NCBI GenBank assembly: GCA_039026295.1
Contig: JBCCMP010000035.1
Span: forward strand, 1-19,352
Source of the DNA: Thermohalobaculum sp039026295
GTDB lineage: Bacteria; Pseudomonadota; Alphaproteobacteria; Rhodobacterales; Rhodobacteraceae
Direction of reading: 5' to 3'
DNA: 19,352 nt
Shown: positions 7,213-14,491 of the stretch, piece by piece
How the letters are laid out: every line of letters begins with the position of its first letter
Position numbering within the stretch: the stretch's first letter is position 1
Notes under the pieces: generated by a model
The model's input: only the letters and a program-made list of their open reading frames with translations
Databases searched by the model: none
What the model was told of the DNA's origin: nothing
Position numbers and translations under genes: made by a program

Positions 7213-8484
7213 ATGAAAGCCCTTGAAGGCGTCAAGATCCTCGACTTCACCCATGTGCAGTCCGGCCCGACCTGCACCCAGCTTCTGGCCTGGTTTGGCG
7301 CGGACGTGATCAAGGTGGAACGGCCCGGCGTCGGTGATGCCACGCGCAAGCAACTGGTCGATGTGCCGGGGGCGGACAGCCTCTACTTCACCATGCTGAA
7401 CCACAACAAGCGGTCGATCACGCTGAACACCAAGAACGAGACGGGCAAGGAAGTGCTGACCCGGCTGGTCAAGGAATGCGATGTGCTGGTCGAAAACTTC
7501 GCCCCGGGCGCACTGGACCGGATGGGGTTCGGCTGGGAGCGGATTCAGGAGTTGAACCCGCGCATGATCATGGCGTCTGTCAAGGGGTTCGGCCCCGGCA
7601 AGTACGAGGACTGCAAGGTCTACGAGAACGTCGCGCAATGCGCCGGGGGTTCGGCTTCGACCACGGGCTTCCTGGACGGCCCGCCACTGGTGACCGGCGC
7701 GCAGATCGGCGACTCAGGCACCGGCCTGCATCTGGCGCTGGGCATCGTCACCGCGCTGTTCCAGCGCGAAAAAACCGGGCGCGGCCAGAAGGTCCTGGCG
7801 GCCATGCAGGACGGGGTGCTGAACCTCGCCCGCGTCAAGCTGCGCGACCAGCAGCGGCTGGCGGCAGGTCCGCTGAAGGAATACAGCCAGTTTGGCGAGG
7901 GCATCGAGTTTGGCGAGGCCACACCCCGCGCCGGGAATGACAGTGGCGGCGGTCAGCCCGGCCGCATCCTGAAGTGCAAGGGGTGGGAGACCGATCCCAA
8001 CGCCTACACCTATTTCATCACCCAGGCCGCGGTGTGGGAGCCGATCTGCGACACGATCGGCAGGCCGGAATGGAAGGACGCGCCCGGCTACAAGACCCCG
8101 CCCGAACGTCTGGACAAGCTGAACGAGGTCTTTGACGCGATTGAGGCCTGGACCATGACCAAGACGAAGTACGAGGTCATGGACATTTGCAACCCGCTGA
8201 ACATTCCCGTCGGCCCGATCCTCAGCATGAAGGAAATCATGGAGGACGAGGGCCTGCAGGCGACCGGAACCATCGTGAAGGTCCCGCACCCGGAGCGCGG
8301 CGATTATTACACCGTTGGCTGCCCCATCAAGTTCTCGGACATGGACGTCGAGGTGAAGCGCTCGCCATTGCTGGGCGAGCACACGGCCGAAATCCTGTCG
8401 GACGTGCTGGGATATCAGGGCGAAGACCTGGCAAGGGTTGTCGAATCTGGCGCAGTAGGCGAGATGAAGGCAGCGGCGGAATAA
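7213..8484 (+). CDS. frc: Formyl-CoA:oxalate CoA-transferase
   Basis: This class III CoA-transferase moves CoA from formyl-CoA to oxalate, making oxalyl-CoA for Oxc and releasing formate. The 423 residues align throughout with O. formigenes FRC and still better with E. coli YfdW (for example QSGP-CTQ-LAWFGADVIK). The catalytic nucleophile is Asp167 in GAQIGDSGTG, and the substrate-loop Gln16 in HVQSGP is kept. Position 47 is Gln, as in YfdW, where FRC has Trp48. The active-site glycine loop reads S-G-G-G-Q-P-G (244-250), so the first Gly of the usual four is replaced by Ser. The start is an ATG with GGAG nine bases upstream. The gene lies between oxc and a small membrane protein in the same direction. 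Identity as Frc rather than another CaiB-type transferase is strongly supported by oxc next door. Confidence 0.96.
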   Translation: MKALEGVKILDFTHVQSGPTCTQLLAWFGADVIKVERPGVGDATRKQLVDVPGADSLYFTMLNHNKRSITLNTKNETGKEVLTRLVKECDVLVENFAPGALDRMGFGWERIQELNPRMIMASVKGFGPGKYEDCKVYENVAQCAGGSASTTGFLDGPPLVTGAQIGDSGTGLHLALGIVTALFQREKTGRGQKVLAAMQDGVLNLARVKLRDQQRLAAGPLKEYSQFGEGIEFGEATPRAGNDSGGGQPGRILKCKGWETDPNAYTYFITQAAVWEPICDTIGRPEWKDAPGYKTPPERLDKLNEVFDAIEAWTMTKTKYEVMDICNPLNIPVGPILSMKEIMEDEGLQATGTIVKVPHPERGDYYTVGCPIKFSDMDVEVKRSPLLGEHTAEILSDVLGYQGEDLARVVESGAVGEMKAAAE

Positions 8485-8545
8485 CACGCACGCACATCCC
8501 CTGCCTGTCGGGGGGTCACAAGAACAGCAAGGGGGACGCGCACCG

Positions 8546-8779
8546 ATGACATCGGCTTCACCGTCGACATTGGTCCTGTGCCTGATCATCTATGCGGCCG
8601 GATCGCTTTGGGTGATCGGCCTTTTGTGGCTGACGGTCCTGAAATTCTCTGGCTGGATGGTGCTGGAACGGCCGGCCTGGCTGTTCGGGACCGTGCAGCG
8701 GGCCATGGCCATCGTCTTTGCCAGCGCCATGGCGCTGTTCATCTTCGACCGGGCATTGCATGTGTCCGGTTTCCTCTGA
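8546..8779 (+). CDS. Small two-helix membrane protein in the oxalate cluster
   Basis: The product has 77 residues with two predicted membrane helices (about 8-32 and 50-68) joined by a short loop containing K-F-S-G-W-M-V-L-E-R-P. Both ends are short, so nearly the whole protein lies in the membrane. GGGGGA lies about ten bases before the ATG. I recognise no family. Its position between frc and the VOC gene in the same direction, with a 61-base gap to frc, suggests co-transcription. Possible roles include a small subunit of a transporter or a membrane-linked partner of the pathway, but nothing in the sequence decides this. Base composition matches its neighbours, so it is probably a native part of the cluster. 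Confidence 0.65.
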   Translation: MTSASPSTLVLCLIIYAAGSLWVIGLLWLTVLKFSGWMVLERPAWLFGTVQRAMAIVFASAMALFIFDRALHVSGFL

Positions 8780-8805
8780 CCGGGATCACCAACGGGGCCT
8801 AAAAA

Positions 8806-8835
8806 ATGAGCCACACCAATGAGAAAATCCAATGA
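8806..8835 (+). CDS. Possible nine-codon leader ORF overlapping the VOC gene start
   Basis: An ATG at 8806 after a run of A bases opens a frame MSHTNEKIQ whose TGA (8833-8835) overlaps the ATG of the next gene (8832-8834). CGGGGCC lies about nine bases upstream and could serve as a weak ribosome binding site. The VOC gene itself has no clear ribosome binding site, so translation could be coupled through this overlap. It may also be chance. Confidence 0.25.
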   Translation: MSHTNEKIQ

Positions 8836-9668
8836 GTAGTGGCCGTGCCATCGACCATGTCGGGATCGCGACGCGCAATCTCGATGCGCTGGCCGCGCAG
8901 TACGAGGCGCTGGGCTTCACGCTGACGCCGCGCGCCGCGCACCCGGATCACATGGGCACATCGAACCGGCTGATCCAACTGGGGGGGCTGGACGGCGGCC
9001 CCGGCAAGGGCGCGAACTTCATCGAACTGATCGAGGTCGATCGCCCGGAGACCATGCAGCCGCACAAGGCCGGTTTCATGGGGTTCGGCCAGTTCAACCA
9101 TTCCTTCCTGCAGAAGCGACAGGGCATGAGCCTGGTCGTCTTTCGCACCGACGATGCGGCCGCGGATCTGGCGCGTTGGCGGTCCAAGGGCCTGCAGACC
9201 TATGACCAGTTCAACTTCGAGCGGCAGGCAAAGCTGCCCGATGGGTCAGAGGAAACCGTGCGCTTCGAGATCGGGCTCGTCACCGACCCCGCGATGCCGG
9301 ACATCCTGTTCTTTGTCTGTGACAACAAGGCCGAACAGCATTTCTGGAAGCCGGAATACCAGCAGCATGCCAACGGCGCGGAAGAGATCGAGGCGGTCGT
9401 GCTCTGTTCGGCGCAGCCCGCGCAGCATGCCGATTTCCTGTCGCGCCTGTTCGACGGCGATGTGCACGAGGGCGAGGGCAAGATCTCGGTCCAGTTCGGG
9501 GAATACGACATCGTGGTCGCGACGCCAGCAGAGCTGAACTGGACCGGCTGGACCCACAATCCGGGGCCGGAGGCGATGGCCGTCGGTCTTGAGATCGCCG
9601 CGGGCGAGACCGAGACCGAGATCATCAAGCCGCAGGACGCAGGCGGCGTCTTCATCAGGTTCACATAA
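8832..9668 (+). CDS. VOC-superfamily (glyoxalase-like) protein
   Basis: The 278-residue protein begins AIDHVGIATRNLDALAAQYEALGF, truncated here to its core pattern: the D-H-V/x-I-A-x-x-x-L-D start of vicinal oxygen chelate domains with His9 as a potential metal ligand. The first half carries the pattern TSNRLIQLG then FIELIEVD, and the second half (from about residue 185) looks like a second, weaker VOC module ending in FIRFT. This two-module layout fits the glyoxalase-like domain group; members include dioxygenases, lyases, isomerases and binding proteins, so a reaction cannot be named. There is no signal peptide, so it is cytoplasmic. It lies between the small membrane protein and the formyltransferase-like gene in the same direction, 26 bases before the latter, which ties it to oxalate or C1 metabolism by context only. 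Confidence 0.8.
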   Translation: MSSGRAIDHVGIATRNLDALAAQYEALGFTLTPRAAHPDHMGTSNRLIQLGGLDGGPGKGANFIELIEVDRPETMQPHKAGFMGFGQFNHSFLQKRQGMSLVVFRTDDAAADLARWRSKGLQTYDQFNFERQAKLPDGSEETVRFEIGLVTDPAMPDILFFVCDNKAEQHFWKPEYQQHANGAEEIEAVVLCSAQPAQHADFLSRLFDGDVHEGEGKISVQFGEYDIVVATPAELNWTGWTHNPGPEAMAVGLEIAAGETETEIIKPQDAGGVFIRFT

Positions 9669-9694
9669 GCCGCAAGGCCCCGGGGGAGAACGAC

Positions 9695-10609
9695 ATGAGA
9701 CTGATCGTGATGGGCCAGCAGGCCTTCGGCAAGGATGCACTGGCCAAGATCCTGGAGGCAGGGACGGACGAGGTCGTCGCCGTCTATTGTGCGCCGGACA
9801 AAGAGGGCAAGCCGCTCGATCCCCTGAAAGAGTTCGCGCTGGAGAAGGGCCTCCCGGTCTTCCAGCCCGCGAACTTCAAGGAGGAAGAGACGCTGGCCCA
9901 GATGCGGGCACACGAGGCGGACCTGATGGTCATGGCCTACGTCATCGTCTTCGTGCCCGAGGCGGCGCGTGATATCCCGAAGATGGGGTCGATTTGCTTC
10001 CACCCCTCGCTGCTGCCGGTGCACCGGGGGCCGTCGGCTGTGAACTGGCCGATCATCTGGGGGTCGGACAAATCCGGGTTCAGCTGGTTCTACCCCACAG
10101 ACGGGCTCGACGAGGGAGACGTCCTGCTGCAATGGGACTGCCCGATCGGGCCCGATGACACGGTGATCGACCTCTATTTCAAGAAGATCTATCCGGCGGG
10201 CGTCGACAGTGTGCTTCAGGTCTGCGATCTCTTCCGGTCCGGCAATCCGCCCCGGATGGTGCAGGATGAAACACAGGCGACCTACGAGAGCTGGTGCAAG
10301 AAAAAGGATGCCGAGATCGACTGGGGTCGCCCGGCGGGCGATGTCTACAACCTGATCCGGGGCACCAATCCGGCCCCCGGCGCATGGACCACCCGGGACG
10401 GCGCGGAACTGGGGATCTTCGACTCGGCCCGCAGCGATGCCACCGGAACTCCGGGCGAAGTCGTCTCTGTATCCGAAGACGGCGTAACTGTTGCCGCAGA
10501 CGGGGGCGCGATCTTGGTAAAGCGCGTGCGTCCCGCGGGCGCGGGGAAGATCGCGGCAGCCGAATGGGCTGCAGAGAACGGCATCACACCGGGCACAAAA
10601 CTAGGATAG
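9695..10609 (+). CDS. Formyl-tetrahydrofolate hydrolase/formyltransferase-like protein
   Basis: The 304-residue protein has an N-terminal formyltransferase domain (about 1-180) and a C-terminal OB-like domain (about 205-300), the layout of methionyl-tRNA formyltransferase. It resembles more closely the hydrolase domain of animal 10-formyl-THF dehydrogenase (ALDH1L1): APDKEGKPLDPL near 33-44, HPSLLPVHRGPSAVNW near 103-118, and GLDEGDVLLQ near 137-146. Catalytic His103 and Asp139 are present. The Asn found two residues before this His in transformylases is Cys101 here, as in ALDH1L1, where it is Ile. That favours 10-formyl-THF hydrolysis or transfer to a non-tRNA acceptor over a role in translation initiation. 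GGGGGAGAA precedes the start. It sits 26 bases before fhs, so its substrate is probably 10-formyl-THF or formyl-CoA. Confidence 0.85.
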   Translation: MRLIVMGQQAFGKDALAKILEAGTDEVVAVYCAPDKEGKPLDPLKEFALEKGLPVFQPANFKEEETLAQMRAHEADLMVMAYVIVFVPEAARDIPKMGSICFHPSLLPVHRGPSAVNWPIIWGSDKSGFSWFYPTDGLDEGDVLLQWDCPIGPDDTVIDLYFKKIYPAGVDSVLQVCDLFRSGNPPRMVQDETQATYESWCKKKDAEIDWGRPAGDVYNLIRGTNPAPGAWTTRDGAELGIFDSARSDATGTPGEVVSVSEDGVTVAADGGAILVKRVRPAGAGKIAAAEWAAENGITPGTKLG

Positions 10610-10635
10610 CCCGGCTCGTCTGAGGGAGACAACGC

Positions 10636-12318
10636 ATGGCCACCGATATCGAAATCGCCCGCGCGGCGAGCAAGAAACCGATTCAGGAAATCGGCGACAA
10701 GATCGCGATCCCCTCGGAACATCTGCTGCCCTACGGCCACGACAAGGCCAAGATCAGCGACGAATTCATCAAGGCGCAGGCGGGCAAGCCCGACGGCCAC
10801 CTGATCCTGGTGACGGCGATCAACCCGACACCGGCGGGCGAGGGCAAGACGACCACCACCGTGGGTCTGGGCGATGGCCTGAACGCGATCGGCAAGAAGG
10901 CGATGATCTGCATCCGCGAGGCCTCGCTTGGCCCGAACTTCGGGATGAAGGGCGGCGCTGCGGGCGGCGGGTATGCCCAGGTCGTGCCGATGGAGGACAT
11001 GAACCTTCACTTCACCGGCGACTTCCACGCGATCACCTCGGCGCACAACCTGCTGAGCGCGATGATCGACAACCACATCTACTGGGGCAACAGCCTGGAG
11101 ATCGACACCCGCCGCGTCGCATGGCGCCGGGTGCTGGACATGAACGACAGGGCGCTGCGCCAGATCGCCGGTCCCCTGGGCGGCGTCGCCAACGGCTTCA
11201 CGCGGGAAATGGGCTTTGACATCACGGTCGCCTCGGAGGTCATGGCGATCCTCTGCCTTGCCGATGATCTGGCCGATCTGGAAAAGCGTCTGGGCGACAT
11301 GATTGTCGCCTATCGCCGCGACCGCTCGCCGGTCTATTGCCGCGACATTCAGGCCGAAGGCGCGATGGCCGTTCTGCTGAAGGACGCGATGCAGCCGAAC
11401 CTGGTGCAGACGCTGGAGAATAACCCGGCCTTTGTCCACGGCGGGCCGTTCGCGAACATCGCCCACGGCTGTAACTCGGTCGTCGCCACCAAGACCGCGC
11501 TGAAACTGGCCGACTATGTGGTCACCGAAGCGGGTTTCGGCGCGGATCTGGGCGCCGAGAAATTCATGAACATCAAGTGCCGCAAGGCGGGTCTGCGCCC
11601 GTCGGCGGTGGTGATCGTCGCCACCGTGCGCGCCATGAAGATGAACGGCGGCGTGGCCAAGGCCGATCTGGGCCGTGAGAACGTGCAGGCCGTGAAGGAT
11701 GGCTGCGCCAATCTGGGCCGCCACATCGAGAACATGAAGAAGTACGGGGTGCCCGCGATCGTCGGCATCAACCACTTCTCGAAACCCGGCGAAGCGGACA
11801 CAGAGGCCGAGATCCAGGCGGTGAAGGACTATTGCGCCGAGCTGGGGGTCGAGGCCGTGCTGAACAAGCACTGGGCCGATGGCGGTGCGGGCATCGCCGA
11901 GTGCGCCCAGAAGGTCGTCGAACTCTGCGAAGGCGGTACGGCGAACTACCAGCCACTCTATCCCGACGAGATGGGCCTGGCCGACAAGATCAACGCGATC
12001 TGCACCGGCATCTACCGTGCCGATGGCGCAGTCATGGACAAGAAGGTTCTGGACCAACTGAAGGCCTGGGAAGAACAGGGTTACGGCCACCTGCCGGTCT
12101 GCATGGCGAAGACGCAGTACACCTTCTCGACCGACCCGACCCAGCGGGGGGCACCGACCGGGTTCGACATACCGGTCCGCGAAGTGCGCCTCAGCGCCGG
12201 GGCCGGGTTCGTCGTGGCGATCTGCGGTGAGATCATGACCATGCCCGGCCTGCCGCGCACGCCCGCCGCCGAAAGCATCAAGCTGAACGACGCGGGCGAG
12301 ATCGAAGGGCTGTTCTAA
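10636..12318 (+). CDS. fhs: Formate-tetrahydrofolate ligase
   Basis: Fhs joins formate to tetrahydrofolate at the cost of ATP, giving 10-formyl-THF in the cytoplasm. The 560-residue length is normal for the family. Clear signatures are the P-loop TPAGEGKTTTT (65-75), the block SLGPNFGMKGGAAGGGY (97-113) followed by MNLHFTGDFHAI (122-133), and the near-C-terminal block GEIMTMPGLPRTPAA. GAGGGAGA lies upstream of the ATG. It is the last gene of the oxalate cluster and takes up the formate set free by Frc, feeding C1 units to biosynthesis or, with other folate enzymes elsewhere, to oxidation or assimilation. A hairpin directly follows its stop codon. Confidence 0.98.
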   Translation: MATDIEIARAASKKPIQEIGDKIAIPSEHLLPYGHDKAKISDEFIKAQAGKPDGHLILVTAINPTPAGEGKTTTTVGLGDGLNAIGKKAMICIREASLGPNFGMKGGAAGGGYAQVVPMEDMNLHFTGDFHAITSAHNLLSAMIDNHIYWGNSLEIDTRRVAWRRVLDMNDRALRQIAGPLGGVANGFTREMGFDITVASEVMAILCLADDLADLEKRLGDMIVAYRRDRSPVYCRDIQAEGAMAVLLKDAMQPNLVQTLENNPAFVHGGPFANIAHGCNSVVATKTALKLADYVVTEAGFGADLGAEKFMNIKCRKAGLRPSAVVIVATVRAMKMNGGVAKADLGRENVQAVKDGCANLGRHIENMKKYGVPAIVGINHFSKPGEADTEAEIQAVKDYCAELGVEAVLNKHWADGGAGIAECAQKVVELCEGGTANYQPLYPDEMGLADKINAICTGIYRADGAVMDKKVLDQLKAWEEQGYGHLPVCMAKTQYTFSTDPTQRGAPTGFDIPVREVRLSAGAGFVVAICGEIMTMPGLPRTPAAESIKLNDAGEIEGLF

Positions 12319-12324
12319 TTGAAC

Positions 12325-12345
12325 GGGTGGGGTGAAACCCCACCC
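12325..12345 (+). terminator. Hairpin terminator after fhs
   Basis: GGGTGGGG (12325-12332) and CCCCACCC (12338-12345) form a perfect eight-base stem with the loop TGAAA, six bases after the fhs stop codon. Only a short T run (CTTT) follows, so termination may be partial or Rho-assisted. It marks the end of the oxalate cluster and the border with the AT-richer TIR segment. Confidence 0.7.
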
Positions 12346-12516
12346 TGCGGCTTTGATGAATGCAGTAAAGCGTGGTTGAAAATTCGATCACGCCGTGCAT
12401 TGATTGGACACCTCGACGCAGAAGGATCCAGCAGTCAACTCAATAAATCCTATTAACAGTATTAAATCCAATCATGACTTGTTGATCTTCGCTGCTGCTG
12501 ATGAAGGGGTGCTGCG
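12346..12516 (+). promoter_or_regulatory. AT-rich promoter region of the TIR gene
   Basis: This gap is much poorer in GC than its surroundings: the block 12421-12480 has 20 G or C in 60 bases by hand count. TAAATCC occurs twice (12444-12450 and 12463-12469), 19 bases apart, around a TATTAA-rich stretch that could hold the -10 box. AAGGGG lies about nine bases before the TIR start codon. No integrase site or direct repeat bounding an insertion was found. Confidence 0.4.
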
Positions 12517-13416
12517 ATGGCCGTCATTTACATCTCCTATAGAGCCCCGGATCGACCAATCGCCGACAGATTAAGCAGAATGCTAAGCGAGCGTGGTCAC
12601 ATCGTTCGATACGACAAAGAATTGTACACTGGTTCGGAGTGGCGTTCACAGTTGATGACGGCACTTAAGGAATCAGATGGCGTTCTGCTGATTTGGTCAA
12701 AGGAGACGGAGTCATCGCAGTATGTCCCATCTGAGGTAGGTGCCGCCCGAGCTTTGCCGAAAATGGGCCTTTTCCCGGTGATGATCGGCGACGTTGACCG
12801 CCCTTTGTTCATATCAGATGTGATGGTTGGTCGACTTGAAACGCAGTCCGATGAAGCGTTTGCAGCTCTCGCCGATCGCCTTGACGATTCTTTCGAGAAG
12901 CACTTCGAACTTGTTGATCGGCGACAACACGGAAATCCGAGGATCTTCATCAGTCACCGCCACAAGGACGAAAAAATCGTCCGCGCTTTGGCAATTTGCT
13001 TAAGGACTCGCTTCAAGCTTCAGCGGTCAGACATTAGATGTACGTCGGTTCGTCCTTATCGACTTCCAGTAGGGGAACAGACTGGTGAGAGGTTGCGAGA
13101 GGAGATCTCCACTGCGGAGGTAATTCTGGGCATCCTGACGCCTGATACTCAGGAATCGAGCTATGTGCTGTTTGAGCTGGGCTCGGCTTGGGGGCAGAAG
13201 CGTTGGACCTGCCCCCTATTGGCGCGCAGCGCAGACCAAAGTCACATTCCACATCCGATTCGTGACCTTAGTCCGCTCTCCTTGGAGAAACCTGGCGAGT
13301 GTTGGCAACTTATGGACGATCTTCTGGGATTTACGTCGCTGGAAAAGACTGAAGCTGACCAAAGCGAATTGAACGACTTAGTCAATGCGCTGGTGGACGC
13401 TGCTCGTGAGAGCTAG
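12517..13416 (+). CDS. Orphan protein with two tandem TIR domains
   Basis: The 299-residue protein has two TIR domains. The first (about 3-110) opens VIYISYR and ends its catalytic region with SSQYVPSEVGAA, placing the likely catalytic Glu at 73. The second (about 142-255) opens RIFISHRHKDE and has SSYVLFELGSAW with Glu220. Bacterial TIR domains often cleave NAD+ or make signalling nucleotides from it, many of them in phage defence; both Glu residues needed for this chemistry appear present. There is no signal peptide, membrane segment or further effector domain, and no thsA-like or other partner gene nearby. Composition differs from the neighbours (28 and 30 G or C in the 60-base blocks at 12601 and 12661, against 36 of 60 in fhs at 11041), and AGA, TTA and CTA codons occur early, which suggests transfer. 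It might be a single-gene defence protein; that is inference. Confidence 0.87.
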   Translation: MAVIYISYRAPDRPIADRLSRMLSERGHIVRYDKELYTGSEWRSQLMTALKESDGVLLIWSKETESSQYVPSEVGAARALPKMGLFPVMIGDVDRPLFISDVMVGRLETQSDEAFAALADRLDDSFEKHFELVDRRQHGNPRIFISHRHKDEKIVRALAICLRTRFKLQRSDIRCTSVRPYRLPVGEQTGERLREEISTAEVILGILTPDTQESSYVLFELGSAWGQKRWTCPLLARSADQSHIPHPIRDLSPLSLEKPGECWQLMDDLLGFTSLEKTEADQSELNDLVNALVDAARES

Positions 13417-13446
13417 AGAGTTTTTTGGGTACCTAATCGAAAAGCC

Positions 13447-14310
13447 CTACTCCACCACCCAAAGCCGACCCTCCCACCGGAACACCCGCTCTGAAATCGG
13501 CCGAGGGTTCTGCGCCACTGCATCCCGTGCCAGCCGTCGCAGCGCATCCACGTTCTCCACGTCGCTCGCCCGCGCCACGACCAGCAACCCGCGCGACGGC
13601 GTAGTCACCACGGGCACCCCGCCAATCACCTCGGCGATCCGATCCCAGAGGTCCGGGAAGATCATCATCGCATTGTCGTAATAGCCATCCACCGACACCT
13701 GCCAGAGCCCGCCGTGGTCCGTCAGTTGCACCTGGTCCAGCAGCGGATCCATCCCGTCCTGGGCGATGCCCCAGGCCTGATCTGCGGTCAGCCCGATCTC
13801 AGTCAGGCGCGCCCGGGTCAGGGTGGCCACAGAGTTGGGGCTGTCCTCGACCATCGCGATGTGCAGACCCGGGGCAAGATCGCGGAGCAGGGGCTGGTTG
13901 TCCGGCTCTCCTTCCCCGATCATCCGGCGGATCTCCTCGATGTAGAGGTCGTCATAGATCGTCAGGCGCAGTTGCCCCGCATCGGGCACGCCGGCGGTAG
14001 ACCCCATTGCCAACTGCATCGTCTGAACGAAACGGTCCACGACCGCAGCCCGCGCCGCGGGGGCCGAGGTCTCCAGCTCTTTCAACAGGTTGGTCGTATA
14101 GACGGTCATCTCCCCGCCGTCCGCGTCCGCGACCCGGATTTCTTCGGGCCCGGCCCGCTCGGCGGCGATAACGCCCGGCAGGGCTTCGAGGCGCTCGATC
14201 AGCATGGCGCTTACCGACTGCGGCTCGATGGGGTCGTCCAGCGGCCCGGCATGGGCTGGCAGCCAGAGGCCGAACATAAGGAATGCCGCAAAAAGAACGC
14301 GCATGATCAT
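13447..14310 (-). CDS. DUF1444 (YtpQ-like) exported protein
   Basis: The 287-residue product starts at the ATG at 14310, five bases after a perfect AGGAGG. A GTG at 14316 overlaps that ribosome binding site and is less likely. The first 20 or so residues are a signal peptide (MIMRVLFAAFLMFGLWLPAHA, one residue longer than the core, with cleavage after AHA), so it is exported. The body matches the DUF1444/YtpQ type: a run of beta strands and helices including the LYTTNLL-like segment (VYTTNLLKEL), a DDLYIEEI stretch and the C-terminal WEGRLWVVE. The family has no firm function. Cytoplasmic relatives exist in Firmicutes, so the signal peptide is a variation. It converges with the TIR gene and is divergent from tctC. 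Confidence 0.75.
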   Translation of the reverse strand: MIMRVLFAAFLMFGLWLPAHAGPLDDPIEPQSVSAMLIERLEALPGVIAAERAGPEEIRVADADGGEMTVYTTNLLKELETSAPAARAAVVDRFVQTMQLAMGSTAGVPDAGQLRLTIYDDLYIEEIRRMIGEGEPDNQPLLRDLAPGLHIAMVEDSPNSVATLTRARLTEIGLTADQAWGIAQDGMDPLLDQVQLTDHGGLWQVSVDGYYDNAMMIFPDLWDRIAEVIGGVPVVTTPSRGLLVVARASDVENVDALRRLARDAVAQNPRPISERVFRWEGRLWVVE

Positions 14311-14442
14311 GAACACCTCCTGGCCGTAAGGACCATTCTAGGCCGCATTCAAATGCCCGGGAACCGCCAGGATGCGCAAATCAAGGCTGTTTCGCGGCCT
14401 TCGGCGGGAAAGCACTTGATCCCCGGCGCATTACTCTTACGG

Positions 14443-14468
14443 TTGAAAACTGGTATACCAGAGTAATG
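14443..14468 (+). promoter_or_regulatory. tctC promoter with embedded GntR operator
   Basis: CTGGTATACCAG (14450-14461) is a perfect twelve-base palindrome. It starts one base after TTGAAA (14443-14448), a good -35 box, and ends just before TAATGT/AATGTG, a weak -10 candidate at 15-16 bases spacing. An operator filling the -35/-10 spacer is a standard repression layout. Eleven of its twelve bases match the site before gntR at 4541-4552, so the same regulator is inferred to control both. Confidence 0.65.
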
Positions 14469-14491
14469 TGACCAAATAACTCACTGGACGA

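Noticed and set aside
10345..12090. 581-residue open frame on the minus strand across fhs
   Set aside because: Antisense shadow of fhs; low-complexity His/Arg/Val composition and no ribosome binding site or motif.
12517..13416. TIR protein as ThsB of a Thoeris system
   Set aside because: Thoeris needs a ThsA-type effector next to it; the neighbours are fhs and a DUF1444 protein, and this protein has two TIR domains. A single-gene role is kept as the hypothesis.
12319..13446. Integron, insertion sequence or prophage borders around the TIR gene
   Set aside because: No transposase, integrase, tRNA gene, inverted repeats or duplicated target site could be found on either side.
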